NCBI GenBank assembly: GCA_015499995.1
Contig: JADNRV010000007.1
Coordinates: 615,365 to 679,364 of the forward strand
Length of the DNA: 64,000 nucleotides
Reading direction: 5' to 3'
DNA from: Flammula alnicola
Lineage: Eukaryota; Basidiomycota; Agaricomycetes; Agaricales; Strophariaceae
Of this stretch, positions 25,952-38,415 are shown piece after piece. The position numbers and the translations under genes were made by a program. The notes below the pieces were generated by a model. The model was not told where the DNA came from. It saw nothing but the letters and a program-made list of their open reading frames with translations, and searched no databases. Positions within the stretch are counted from its first letter, which is position 1; each line of letters starts with the position of its first letter.

Positions 25952-27903
25952 CACCGCATTATGAACCTAGCCTTGAACCTTATTGCGGAATACATCATGA
26001 TATCCATAGGTACTTGCATTGTTTTCACCGGTTCTCGTTTGGATTACGCTATGATATGCATTTATATATACCGCCATGACACTTTTAAGGTGAGTACAGC
26101 ATGCGCTCCGATGTGCCTTCGTCATTGATGAATTCCCAGATAACCACAAGGAAATCACCGCGTCACTTGTCATTTCCGACTGGTCGGTTCATTGTAGCCG
26201 TTTATGAAGACAGGAGAGTTTGCGCAGGTTCAGCTGCTTATGCACTCTTCCTATCCCGGTTTTTTCCGAGCACCGTCATCCTCATTTAACCTCGTTAACT
26301 GCGGCCACTATTTCGGGATTGATCATTGTTGTGATCCTTCTCGGGACTCGGGTGTTCAGGCTGTTCACAGCTTTTGTTTCCTGACCCAGCGAAGATCATG
26401 TCTGTTTTGGAAAGTGATCTCTTCCGGGATCTGGTGCTGGTTTTCATAACCCATACGATTGGTGAGCTTCCATGCTATAGTTGTCAGTTTCCAACTGAGC
26501 TCTCGTACAAATACAAAGTACGAGTCTTTCCATCCCCTCTTCATCATTTTATCCCACGAATGACAAGAAATTTCTAACAACCAATGAACCCTTCGAGCGG
26601 CAATTAACAGGAACGCAGCCTCAGGCGAAGCCGCACAGGGAAGCAGGTCATTCTGATTAGGCATTCAGCCCCTTACAAGCCGTTCTCGCGTAGAGGGTCT
26701 GGATGCATCAAGGGGATCGTTCCTTCCTCCACGCGCTCTGCACCTGGAGGCTGGAGGCACCTGGCACGTATGAATTTCCGCTTCGAGCTGATTCAATATC
26801 CATCTGTCTTACAAGGCTTCGTTTTTATATGCGCTGATCTACATGAACACCACCGTGTCATCGAAGCCATCGATCAGAATTCGCTATCGACTGGTTGTTT
26901 CCCTCCAATACTGTGTTTATATATATATGTACTCCTTGGGTAAGTCTTCTTGAGTCTCTTTCTGGAAGATTGTTGACCAATGAAGTGATGCATCCAAAGA
27001 CGTATCTTGATTCTTGATGCTCAGTGATGCTCATTGCCTTCCGAAGCTCCAACGTTTTTTATTTCAATTTCCCAGACTATGACTTTGTGGTGATGTTCGT
27101 CTGGCAACCACGCTGGACATCTAAATTGTCGGTGGCATTGGGGGTGAATTTGATAATGGTTGCCGATGCAGGTGTACATGGAATGTCAGGAGATGTCAGG
27201 GACAACTCTGATCTTCATTTATGTAAGGACGACTGAATGTCCATGCGCTGATGCCACCAGCGACAGCAGGACATGTAGGAAACTGCCTACCATCTTTATC
27301 TGACTACCCAATTGCCGTTGATATCTATGTACAAGTACATAGCGCGATGCGTTATTAATGTGCATCACAAATGTTCCTTCCACGATGAGCTGGGGCTGTC
27401 GACCTATGGCATGGCATTCAGTCAAAGCCTTTATGACCGTTGCAGGTTGTAATATCGTGGAGCTCACATGTTCATGTGGGGGTGTACATGAACTGCAGGG
27501 TGTGGGTTGCCCAAGAGTAGAAGTATTTATAACGCGAATAGTTTGGTAACCTTGTTTTGGGTCTGCAGCGATTATAGCTCTTGCGCAGTAGATGGTCTGG
27601 GTGAGAATTAAGCCGATGCCGATAAGCACGAAGAAGGGTATCGAATTGTCGGGTGACCAGGATGAGCAAATGCTCTTGATCATTTTGCATGATCATCTGT
27701 GATCGAGTTATCTCGGCCCTCGGAGTACTGGATATCTGTAGGAACGTCCAAATCCATTCATTTACAGCTACATACAGCTACCACCAATGTCAGTAAATTC
27801 CGGCCCTCCTTCTCGCAGCCACGAAAGAGTAAAAAAGCAATTGGATCCCGTTTCCCAAACCTGAAGCAGAAGGAGCGGTGTTGGGTTCCATTCCAATCGA
27901 ATG
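25952..27903. other. Gene-poor region, possible degenerate gene fragments
   Basis: Nearly 2 kb without a supportable gene. The longest minus frame (27219-27683) has one hydrophobic stretch (FFVLIGIGLILTQTIY) at about 27570-27620 but no family I recognise. Short plus frames at 26204-26577 also look membrane-like without splicing into a coherent protein. It may hold decayed membrane-protein sequence; I cannot support a call. Confidence 0.3.
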
Positions 27904-28331
27904 TTAGCCTTTTGTACTCGAAGAAGCGGATGCCGCAGCCTTTTCCTCGTCCTTTTTCTAGGTTAAATGGATAAGATGTGAGCTTCGGTGCGCATAAGCG
28001 GCGCGGGTGATGCGTGTCCTCACTTTCTGTTTCGCTCGCAGGACTTCTGCATCACTGATTTCGAGATATCAGGTTAGTCCGGAATTTTATGCGACGCAAG
28101 AACAATGGCAAAATCAACTTACGCCTCCTTTCGCTTGGCTAAAGTAGCCGCACTTTCCTTTGGCTTCTTTGCATTCGCGGCGGCTTTTTTCTGCGCCTTG
28201 AGACGGTCTTGGTCGCGCTGATTTCCGCCTATGAAATCATAGAAACAAAACGTGAACTTGAATCCGTATACCAATTGACAGGGAAAGGTAGGGTGCAAAG
28301 TATCTCAGGACGTCGAGCACTTACGAGTCAT
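27904..28331 (-). CDS. Small EDRK-rich factor (SERF / 4F5 family) protein, 65 aa
   Basis: Tiny, highly charged protein of the 4F5/SERF family, whose animal members bind nucleic acid and modify amyloid aggregation. Four exons: 28325-28331, 28123-28228, 28024-28054 and 27904-27957, together 198 nt. The first coding exon is only 7 nt (ATGACTC). Splicing yields the family hallmark MTRGNQRDQDRLKAQKKAAA, followed by ANAKKPKESAATLAKRKEAD and a Lys/Glu/Ala-rich tail ending SASSSTKG. It would be missed by ORF callers because no exon exceeds 36 codons. The MTRGNQR start and K-rich repeats make the family call strong; the role in fungi is unknown. Confidence 0.85.
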
Positions 28332-29885
28332 TTGTACAACGTTGACGAACGGTGTGAGGTCAGAGTTGACGACAACCGTCAGCTTGTGGACGATGACCAG
28401 GATTCGAGCGGAGTCATGTCGGAGTGTGAACTCGGAAACAAAAGTGAGTTTTCGCCGTTGCTGTGGTTCTTTTGCGTAATGATTGATGCACGGATAAAAT
28501 ATGGGACGGGTGTTATAGAGAATGGCCGCCACATTCATGACAATTGGTCCTCAGGTCGCGGCGAATATATAAAAGGTGAGTGTAGGATCGGGGATAACCA
28601 TCTGGACAGTCTAAATCGAGATCCGTTGCTCTCCACTTTGGTGACAACCATTCCACGATCCAAATTAGGTGGCAGTGGGCATAATTATTCCGAAGTTTCG
28701 TCAACATGTGTTGCTACAAGAAGTGCAGCCATTTCGAAGCCTTGAGCGCATCACCACCTAACACCGCTCATTCGATTCCAGAACCTGCAAACTACCGCAA
28801 TTTCTTCCGTGACGGAAGAAATAAGCTTGATTGTCCCATATGGGTTAAACAACTCAATGTACAGTAGGCTACAGTAGGTAGGTTCCTTGTTTTTCTGTGG
28901 CCAGTATTTCGGCCCGGGTTCCTCATTATATTAACAGGTAGCATCCGAGCAACCCTGGAGGTCCAGCGATCTTTGTCCATTATGTATAACTTTCTTATTT
29001 TGTAACCAGCAAGGTCTCTCAATGTACCACTTATATGAAAAGCCCCATAGAGAACACGGCAGGATGCACAATTGATTCTCGGTGCAGAGCTTCGCAATGG
29101 GCATAGGGTTGACCGCTGGTGGGGTGGGTCTCAAGACCAGATAATATTCAGGCTCGGATGGAAACGGTGGTCCTTGGCGCAGACCCCTCGATGACCGTTC
29201 CGAAGAAGACCCCTTTTATTTTGACGGTTGTCAGTTCTAGCGGTTCTAGTCTGGCGCGCATGTACGTACTCTGTAAATTTAAGGATCAGAAAAAGTAAGT
29301 TGCTGATGAAATAGGCTCGCAACATAAACATATGTATCCTCCGATATGTAGCACCTGAATACGGAACCGCTAAAAACGAGAGGACATGTGGGAATCTCGA
29401 TAAGATAAGGGGATTGGTACATTGATCAGTACCTTGGCATGCTTATGTAAAATTCCCGATGGGATCTGTTCCCCAGAACTGGGGCGACGGACAAGAAGGC
29501 ATGACATCCGAGATCAAAATCGGGGGGTGGCCGAGGTGCAGAGACGGCAATCTGCGACTTCTGATATCGATCCTCCCATTAAACTGTTTGAACAGCGTTG
29601 CCCACGCGAGTGACGTGCATCTAGATTAGGTAGCCGCCGCACGGAAACAATCTGAATTCGGCAAAACAAAGGCACGCGGCTGAAGAAGAAAAAAAAACAG
29701 GAGACGACATTTTCAATGACATGCTAAACTTCCCTGCAAGATTGCATCTCTTCTCTTCCACCTTGATCGCCATGATCGTGCGAGGGGCGCCGGTTGTTGG
29801 GCCCTGATGTCTCCCCACCACATTATATATATCACGACGCCACTCTCCTCAGTCCTTTTGCCCCTTCTCCCTCTTTCCTCCCCTC
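28332..29885. promoter_or_regulatory. Divergent intergenic region between the SERF gene and CYC8
   Basis: About 1.5 kb. It holds only short frames without recognisable motifs. The 60 bases before the CYC8 start are strongly pyrimidine-rich. The length fits a regulatory region or decayed sequence; no repeats with clear ends were seen. Confidence 0.35.
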
Positions 29886-32800
29886 ATGGCGCACAGACAA
29901 CACTTATCCCGCCAGTCTGATCGCGATGTCCGCATGCACGATCCCACTCCCCAGCCTCACCTCATCCAACACCCACCCCACATTAACGGTGCTTCATCAA
30001 TACCTCCTACCCCTGCCACCCTCTCCAATGGCTCTGCCCATCCCAACACCATCTCTCCCGCCGTCGCAACCGCAGTCCCCAACGGCGCAGGTCCAGCTGG
30101 CTCCATAATTCACAAACTCAACATAGCAAATGAGCAGACATGGCTCCTAATAGGTTTGCATTCACCGCTGCACCTTGTATTGCATGCTCACCACCACTTT
30201 CCCATTAGGGCGAGTTGCCGAGCAAATGGGGGATCTCGAACATGCACTTTCTGCCTATGAAAATGCCTTACGGCACAATCCGACATCCGTATCCGGATTG
30301 ACACAGGTTGCGGGTATCGCTCGGATCAAGGAAAACTATCCAAAGGTAAACTTTCTGTTTTTCAAACCTCTGCAATTTACCGCTCGACTTTTTTGTTTGC
30401 CGCGTTTGTCCGCGGACGAAGCCAAAACTCCCTTTGTCTTTGTTTGGTTCCCGATAGAATCTGACCATGACGTCTTCCTTCTAATTTAGGCAGTTGATTT
30501 CTTCCAGCGTGTGCTGCAAATTGAAGAAGACAACGGCGAAATATGGAGCGCACTCGGTATGTTTATTTCATTTTTATTATATCTCAGAACTGACAATCAG
30601 TCCAGGCCACTGTTACCTCATGCAGGATGATCTCCAAAAAGCCTATTCCGCCTATCAGCAGGCCCTCTACCTCCTGCCCAACCCAAAGGTAACTTTTACT
30701 TTTTTTTATTATTTCTCCGGCAAGGCTTGATATCTACGTATCAGGAGGACCCTAAACTCTGGTACGGTATCGGTATTCTCTACGACCGATATGGATCCCT
30801 TGATCATGCGGAGGAGGCTTTCGCTTCCGTGCTGCGCATGTGTAAAGGTCAGTCCCATCTATAACGTACTTGCAGGACAGCAGTCTTGATGGATTTTTCA
30901 AGATTTAGACTTCGACAAGGAGAACGAGATTCTCTTCCGTCTGGGGATAATATACAAACAACAGGGCAAGTTCGCAGAATCGTTGGAGTGCTTCGACCAT
31001 ATCCTCCGCAACCCGCCTAGCCCCTTGGCACATGCTGATATCTGGTTCCAAATCGGCCACGTGTTCGAGCAACAAAAGAATGCAAGTCGCCTTTCGGTTG
31101 TCCTCGCGTTCTCTAACTCATATCCGCATAGCATCTACAAGCCAAAGACGCATACGAGCGCGTCGTAGAAGCTAACCCTGGTCATGCAAAGGTGCTGCAA
31201 CAACTTGGTTGGCTATACCATCAAGATGGCTCGTCATTTCAAGATCAAGAACTTGCCATTTCATATCTGACCAAAAGCCTGGAAGCTGGTACGTATTGAA
31301 TGCTGTATACTTCGCTTCCAACACAGCTAACGGCCGCCCAGATCCCACTGATTCCCAGAGCTGGTATCTGCTCGGTCGGGCATACATGGCAGGTCAGAAA
31401 TATAACAAAGCCTATGAGGCGTACCAGCAGGCCGTTTACCGTGATGGGCGGAATCCCACCTTCTGGTGTTCGATCGGTGTCCTCTACTTCCAAATCAACC
31501 AATTCCGCGACGCGCTGGACGCTTATTCACGTGCTATTCGCATTAACCCCTACATCTCGGAGGTGTGGTTCGATCTCGGCAGCCTATACGAAAGCTGTAA
31601 CAACCAAATTACCGACGCCATTGATGCATACGCTCGTGCTAGTGAGTTGGACCCGAGTAATGTTGCCATTGCCCAACGGCTTCAGCTTTTGAGGACTGCC
31701 CAGGCCACAGGAGGTCAGCTGCCTGCGGCACCAGGCCCTCAGGATGTCCACCCTACAGCCTATGCTAGCTCAGTGGTTCCTCCTCCGGGTCTGACAGGAC
31801 CACCATTGATGTTGCAGTCGGCAAATCACCGTCCTCCGTTCCGCTCTGAGTCTCGTGGTCCCTCGAACGAAATTGCTTTGCCACCTGCGCAGCAACACCC
31901 ATCTGGGCGCGCTACTCCGCCTCCTCCGTTTAGAGGAGGACCACCACCTCCCGTTATTCTTGATGAAAGTCGGCACATGCCGTCGCACACCCCTCTTGCT
32001 CCTATGGAGGTAGACCGACCTCCTCATCACGGTGGTCGGGATTATCCTCCTCGCGAACCTGCACGAGGGCCTGTTGGACACCAGAGTCTGTTGTTGCAAC
32101 ATCCTTTGCCCCAAGGACCATCCGAGGACCCCAGAAATGGCGGTCATCCTCATCATCAAGATCCGTACTTTATGCGTGGCCAACGACCTCACTCTCGCTC
32201 AATTTCGCCAGCACCGCACAGTAATCGCCCCCGCTCTCCGTCGGCATTCCAAGGTTATCCTCCACAGGTTCGTCAACCTGTCGGCCCTGCACAACCGAGC
32301 GCAGTGCCCTCGCAGCGCTCGCCGCGGGCTTACCATCGTCGTGAGCCCTCGGAGCAAGAGCCTGCTTGGGACCGACGCCCTCATCCTAATGACCATTGGG
32401 ACAGAGATGATCGTCGCCTGAGACACAACAGCGAGTATGTGCAACACGGAGCTGCTCAATCGTCGCTGTACCCGCCTCGGTCTCCTCGGGCGCATAGTCC
32501 TCCTGAGCCTTCTCCTCGCGGGGTGCATCCACAGCGATATTGGGATAATAAGCCTGCAGTTGGAGGGCCTTCCAGCCACTCCTCGTTCCGCGGTTCGCCT
32601 CCCCCTCAACAGCCGCCGCCGCCACCCGTGCATCATGAGCAACCAAGCCGTCGGTACGATCCTCGTCATGATGCGCGTGATTCTCGTGATTATGAACGGG
32701 AGCGCAATGAAAGCCACAGCTACCCAGTTTCACCTGAGGGCATGCGCGCCCGTAACCAGCCTCCTCATATCGTCGTCGGCAGCAACAGGACTTCGGAGAG

Positions 32801-33914
32801 TCCACATGCAACGCCCATTCTGGACAACAAGAGTCGTCGTCGCGCTAAGGAGAGGGACGACATACCTCCTCAAGCGCAGCAAGCTCCTCCCCAGCAGCAA
32901 CATCCACTTCCGCCGCAGTTCTCTCCTCCTCATGCGACGACGTCTTCGATGCAGGAGCCTGCACCCAAGAAGGAGCGACGAAAGAGGCTCAACGGCAAGA
33001 GGAAAGACGAAGAGAGCGTAGAGCGACAGAAAAGCTTCAACGAGCGCGCTGCGGCTGGCACCTCCGGAAATTTCAAGTTGAGCCAGGCGTACCCCAAGGG
33101 TCCTGGTTCCCCTGAGAACAGCTCCAATTCAGGCTCTTCGCGTTCTATCCAACCGTCGCCGACAAGTGCTACGCCGCGACCTCCGTCGAGGTTGGTGGAT
33201 GAGGACTATGACGGCGTTGCTGCCGAAACTCTCGTTGGCCTTGCGAGCTACCGCGCTCCAGACAACTCTGCATCTGGTGCGGAGGCTCTTCCTCATTCGC
33301 CTACCGTTTCCTCGCATAGCCGCTTGAGTGATCCCTCTCCTCGACCTCCTCCTTCTCATCGCAATTCGGTATCGTCAAATCACGCCTCGCCTCCTCCATC
33401 TCAGACATCTGCCCCTCTGAAGCGTGCACTGAGTCCAGGCCCTGAGGATTCCGAGAACAACAAGCGTACGAGAATAGACATTATGAAGCGCAGAATCTCC
33501 TCGCCTGGCAGACGTACTCCCATTCCTTCGACGCGGCCCTCGCCCATTCCTTTCCGCACACAACCCGCCTCTCATTCGCCGGAAGCTCGCGATCCATTCC
33601 CTCCCAGCCCATCGCTTCCTGCCGTCCTTCCTCCTCATCCTCGACCCATTGGTGCAGGCCACGGGCAGGCCCACGCTGCCAGTGCTGCTGCTTCGATCGC
33701 TCTCCCCCCGATTGCTACTCTGTCGCCGCCCTCGACCGCTCCTTCGCCTACTAATCACAACGATCGCGATGACAAGATGCACGTTGACTCGAATCGATCG
33801 TCGTCACCGCCTTCTAGAGCCAAGTTGTCTGAGGTTATGCATCCTTCGTCGAGGTCGCCTACAGCCAAGCAGTCGCAATCGCCACCGTCGGAGAAGGAAC
33901 CGTCGTCATCATGA
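29886..33914 (+). CDS. SSN6: General transcriptional corepressor Cyc8/Ssn6 (TPR protein)
   Basis: Adaptor of the Tup1-Cyc8 corepressor; it links Tup1 to many DNA-binding repressors. After a short disordered N-terminus come about ten tandem TPRs (about 30205-31690): for example VAEQMGDLEHALSAYENAL, YLMQDDLQKAYSAYQQAL, KQQGKFAESLECFDHIL, LQAKDAYERVVEANPGHAKV and YMAGQKYNKAYEAYQQAV. The TPR block matches the Cyc8 family in order and spacing. The C-terminal 700 or so residues are low-complexity Pro/Ser/Arg/His-rich, in one large exon. Introns include one with a GC-AG pair (31082-31131, GCAAGT...CATAG) and one with an AAG acceptor (ending 30902). No slips in 4 kb, a useful contrast with neighbouring genes. 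Confidence 0.93.
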
Positions 33915-35922
33915 TTTTTTTCTTGCCTCATTTTATGAACTTTTATGATTTTTCGCCTTCTTCGCATACCGCACTGTGTCCTATCTCATTGCAACCACCA
34001 TTGAACACAAATATTGTATGGTTATCTGATATGCAATGCAAACTTGAATTCTTGACATGCTATAACACCGCCTCGTGCTTCAAACCGAATAAGTTATCGT
34101 TCTGTCAGTTTCTCGGCTATGAATAGTTTTACAGGAGTTCGACGAAGGATCATATCGAGTCGGACGGCTCTCCTACTCATTCCGGAGGAAGAACTTTAAT
34201 ATCCAAGTATGTCAGGTGAACTCTTTTATTTATATCTCAACTAGGCTAACAATGTATAGATACCGATCCTCTCATTGACTTGTCTTCTTGAAAGTTCAAA
34301 CGTTCAAGTTCTTGGACTTCTTGACGGAGAAAGTAGGTGAATCCTTCAGGAACATTAGTTCTTCCGCGCCACTGGGATATTCTTGCTAATAGTAATGATA
34401 AAGTTCTCAACGCGACCTTGTTCACAGCGTGGAAGCCTGGAAGTCTGGAAAAAAAGGAAGCGCCTGGAGACCACGCTATGTTTGTCACACGCGAGAATGC
34501 CATTCGAAGCAGGGCTCTTTTCATTGAGGGAAGTGTGAATTTTTCGCATCTTTTGAGGGTGGAAGTACCTTATACAGGCGGCGATGGGAAAGGCAACGCC
34601 CTGGATAAATGTCAGATGGATGACTGCGGATGGTCTTGGGCTCGTTCTCGACTCCGGAGGGATAAAGGCATTATGGGTGGGTCCTATGTAAACGTTAAGG
34701 TCCTTGCGTGCGCCGTGTGTGTGTGTGTGCGATTTTCGGATTTCGGACGGCTGTTAGGCTTTGTTAGGGTGTTGGAATGGATAAATTGTGGAGTTGGAGA
34801 GTTCGCTCCAGGGCTCGGATGAGGTGATAAGAGCAGGTTCGCAGGAGATGGGGAAGCGTGGGGTGAGCTGGATGCTGAGAGAACCTTGGAACTCAACTGC
34901 CGGTGCTCATGCTAGTAACCGCGGCATGCAGACCTAGCCGAAACTCTATAGACTAGACATTTGTATTACAATGCATACGCGAGCAAGAAGTTCTGAGCAT
35001 GGATTCACCGGGATTCAGGAGAGCCAATGGAAGACCTCCAATGGCCGGCTAAGCGTACGAATGAGCGTTGAGCTGCTGTGTGTGTATTTTTGTTTCACAG
35101 GTTATTTCATCGAGCGCGTTTCGGACAATTGCAAGGCAAAATGGCAGTACTGTAGATGGCAGATGTCGGAACCCCGGTCCTTGAAGGATAGGGTCAATCT
35201 GTGGTCCCTCGAAGGCTCGAATAGATCCGAAGGCGGCCTCAGGTAGACCGCGTAGATTCTTTTGTTGATTATCGCGAGAGAACTTGGGACTTGGATCTCT
35301 CATTGTGGCGCCCATTCTGCTGCGACGGTGGCGTCCAGTTACCAAGAAACTGACACCTCCGTTGTATGTATGAGAGACCACACATGCACAGCCCACGCCA
35401 CCGACAGAAAGCATGTTTGTATTTCTTCAGATTGTCCAATCAGCCGGCGATGAAGCTCGGAGGAAAAAGAATCAAGCTCAAGTTCGGTGGAGATATCCAT
35501 ATTTTGATATGGCATACAGATGAAACCCTGCAAGATGATAAGTGCTCTCCCTAAGTATGCAAGTGTGATGATTAAAAGCACGTACGCACGGAAATAGTCT
35601 GAGGTGCTTCATCGAGATACGCGGAAATCAATCTGTGATCCTCTCCGAGCCACGCATGACACAGTGCTCAGCTCAATGCTTAGCAGCGTTCATTTACACC
35701 GGCCTTCAAAGAGTTTAAAATATGTACTTAAGAAAGTGAGGGGAGATGTCATTATTATTTATGCACGGATGAAACAACAAACGACCCTGAGTGCGTGGGG
35801 ATATTTTTTTTAACGTTATTAACGGGAACAATCATCCACTCTTTCGTCGTCGTCGTCTGCAGAACAAGGCTCGTGGCCCGTGGGTTTACCTGGCTCTCTC
35901 TGCATCTGCCGCCGTCAATGCC
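33915..35922. other. Intergenic region between CYC8 and ERF4
   Basis: About 2 kb. Apart from the weak 92-codon minus frame listed separately I find no gene. A plus frame at 34337-34822 is uninterrupted but matches nothing I know. A short GT repeat lies at about 34715-34729. The stretch before ERF4 (from about 35820) is the likely promoter. Confidence 0.35.
34246..34524 (-). CDS. Hypothetical 92-aa protein
   Basis: Single open frame with an N-terminus rich in Arg and hydrophobic residues and lacking acids (MKRALLRMAFSRVTNIAWSP...), resembling a mitochondrial presequence. It is followed by a charged helix-like stretch (YFLRQEVQELERLNFQEDK). No domain was recognised. The opposite strand is also open here, so coding is uncertain; it is listed because composition is more protein-like than surrounding frames. 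Confidence 0.22.
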   Translation of the reverse strand: MKRALLRMAFSRVTNIAWSPGASFFSRLPGFHAVNKVALRTLSLLLARISQWRGRTNVPEGFTYFLRQEVQELERLNFQEDKSMRGSVSIHC

Positions 35923-37650
35923 ATGATGTCAGAAGCTGTGCCAGCTGCTGCAGCTGCTCTTGCATCTGTCTCTCTGTCTGATCGTGATGGACACACGACA
36001 AACAACACTCAACCACCATCTCCTAGTGTCACCGCAGACACTGCACCTCCCCCTCTGCCCAATTCGCCGGCTCCCGCTGCCCCATTATACCCCTCCTCGG
36101 GCAACGCGGATACGGAGGCTGCGGTTATCGATATCAGCAATAACAATTTTAACAACGGTGCGCCACCGCAACACAGCCCGTACGACGCGGATAGGAGTAT
36201 GACTGTGGACGGTGACGTGGGGTCGACGACGATGGCGGAACGGACGTTGGTGGAGGGCCCTGATCAGGATGAGGACGAGCGGGCGGGGAGGAAGCAGCAC
36301 ACGCACACCAAGGGCCCGTCGGAGAGCAGTGGCTCGCTGCCGGGCAGGGGCCATGCGCCGAAAAAGTCAGTAGACGGTGGTGGTGGTGGTGGCGCGCGAT
36401 GGGTGGTGGAGGGCCATCACGAGAGTGCGACGACGTGGGACCCGCTGCAGACGGACAAGGAGGCGGAGGGCCAGCAGGATAGGACGGTGCTGGTGGAAGA
36501 GGACGGCGATGATGTGGTGGACTCGAATGGGAAGCTTATATACCCCCCTGAGGAGGAGGACGACGACGACCGGGTGGCGGGGGTGAAGCATGCGCATGGG
36601 GCTTCGCGCCGCGCGTCGCATCTGCATCTGGATATCAAGCCGCCGTCGCCCTTGCCTTGGGAGCAGGTCGAGCCTCCGTTGGATAACAACCATAAGACGA
36701 TTGCGGGGTATTACTCGCCGGCGGCGTCGCAGAAATTCCGGACGTTGCAAAATTCTGGGTATGTTTTTACTTTGTGTGCTGTGAGAAATGTGTGTTTATG
36801 CTCTCTGCTTTATTCCAGTGGCCCTCGGCCTTTGATACCCAAGTCTTCCTATTATTTTGGACCTCCAGCACCCGACTCTGCGTATGGGACTGCGCCCATA
36901 GGGCAGATCGGCGTGCATCATCCTAGAGAAATCTTGCGTGTAGAGAGAGATTACACAGGTGGCGAGCTGATACAGTTTGCGCCTATATACCCACTAGAAC
37001 TGGAGGGTCGGGTACGTGCTTTTGGTCTTATGGGGCTTTGCGGTAACTCATATTTTTCTTGATAGATAACGCCGACGCATTTCCTCGAGTCGATCAATGC
37101 GATCAACGAGCTGCTTATTTCGGCTCATAGTCTACGACACTCGCTATTGGACAATATGCTAGCGATATTCAGCCTGCAGGTATCCAAGCTTTTCGTGAAA
37201 TCGCATTTTGAAAGGGTGAGTTTGGCACCCTTGGTCTTGTTCGATATGTGCGCTGAGATTGGCGATCATATTTGTTTCGACTGTTTAGGAGATGCTGCGC
37301 CTTGGAAACCTGATAGACGAGCTGAATGGCGAGCTGTATAATCCGGTCGGCTTGAATATCCTGTGGCCACAGAACGTGGCTTTTCTATATGTATGTCAAT
37401 CAGTTTTTTCGATCATTTGGTGTTGTCTGATCTAAAGCACTGCGTTTTACTCCCATCCTCCCACAATTGCTCAATGTCTGACGTTGACGTTCCGTCCGTT
37501 ATCGGCTTTCGGTTGTGCCATGACCTTGTTCCCGGAATGTATTTTTGGGTTTCCGATAGCTGGAGATCGAGTACTACGTCAGTATCATTCCCTGCGCCTG
37601 CTATTGTGGGACTGACTGTTGTTCTGGTCTTGCATTTCTGTTTTCAGTGA
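35923..37650 (+). CDS. ERF4: Ras palmitoyltransferase cofactor Erf4 (Golgin-A7/ERF4 domain)
   Basis: Non-catalytic partner of the DHHC enzyme Erf2 that palmitoylates Ras on the ER/Golgi. The first 270 residues or so are low complexity: Ala/Pro-rich, a poly-Gly run, and acidic (EEEDDDD). The domain starts at HPREILRVERDYTGG, continues LIQFAPIYPLELEGR, ITPTHFLESINAINELL, AHSLRHSLLDNMLAIFSLQV and GLNILWPQNVAFLYLEIEYY. I chose the tandem ATG at 35923 because upstream codons of the same frame show no conservation-like signal. Introns are phase-consistent. A donor directly after the EYY codons (37578) pairs with an acceptor at 37647, so the last coding exon would begin with the stop codon TGA; reading through that intron would instead add about 50 hydrophobic residues. 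No slips. Confidence 0.85.
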
Positions 37651-38415
37651 CTGCATTTCGTTTGAGATCGTATCTGATCTTGTTGGGAGGAGGATGGTTG
37701 CGGGGTATAATATTATCATTCGACATAATTTTTCTTTTCTTCCATGCATGTGTACTTTACAAGGATAGGCAACTGAGGATGATGATGAGGGATTTTAGGG
37801 TACAATGAAATGTGTCAAGTGACCAAGGACGCCGTTGATGTGCAGGTTCTAGGCAAGCGCCTGCAGGCAAATGAGATGGCTTCAAATAACCGGGGATTCT
37901 CATGGCGGATATAACTCGGGGTTATCGTTGGCCTGAGGGGCAATATGTCCAAAGACGTGTTTAAACAAGATATGCGGTCGGGTGAGAGGGCTCCAATCAG
38001 AGGGCGGAGGATTGCGGGAAGGACGGAAGACTTTATGACTCGTCGGTTAGGAGCGGGGACGCACGGCGAGTCTGATAGTGGGTGGTAAGGATCATAATGC
38101 CATGACAATACTTGTAGAATGCAATGAGTTTGTATGTGGAGAGAGAAGGACTGAGCCGGAGTGTTGGATGGGATTGAATGGAATGAGGATGTGCGCGGAT
38201 GTGCGCGGTCTTTATCCCACCGCCTCGGAGGTTATAGAGCCGAGCCGAAGGCAAGAGACGAACGCGCAAGACATCACATGACGTGGCCGAGCTGCTTGGT
38301 AATATATTGTTTCACACTTTGGCTGCACACGTCCTTCTCTTTACACCTTCTCTTCATTTCTACCCTTCTCCTCACCGAACCTATCATCCACCTCCCCCTA
38401 TTCCCATTCTTTCCC
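37651..38415. promoter_or_regulatory. Intergenic region and promoter of the AP-1-like gene
   Basis: About 0.77 kb between tandem genes. The 100 bases before 38416 are pyrimidine-rich. A CACATGACGTGG stretch at 38274-38285 resembles an overlap of E-box-like and CRE-like half sites; its function is not established. An in-frame ATG at 38278 would add a hydrophobic leader to the bZIP protein and was not used. Confidence 0.4.

Noticed and set aside
27219..27683. 154-codon minus-strand frame with a hydrophobic stretch
   Set aside because: Single hydrophobic segment only; could not be joined to further exons or matched to a family.
34337..34822. 161-codon plus-strand frame downstream of SSN6
   Set aside because: No recognisable motif, overlaps an equally open minus frame, and its end is GT-repeat low complexity.
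36090..36750. Long Arg-rich minus-strand and alternative frames opposite ERF4 and SSN6
   Set aside because: These mirror GC-rich, low-complexity coding sequence on the plus strand and show no independent signal.
38278..38415. Upstream in-frame ATG as the start of the AP-1-like protein
   Set aside because: It would add 46 mostly hydrophobic residues, unlike a nuclear transcription factor; the region looks like a pyrimidine-rich leader.
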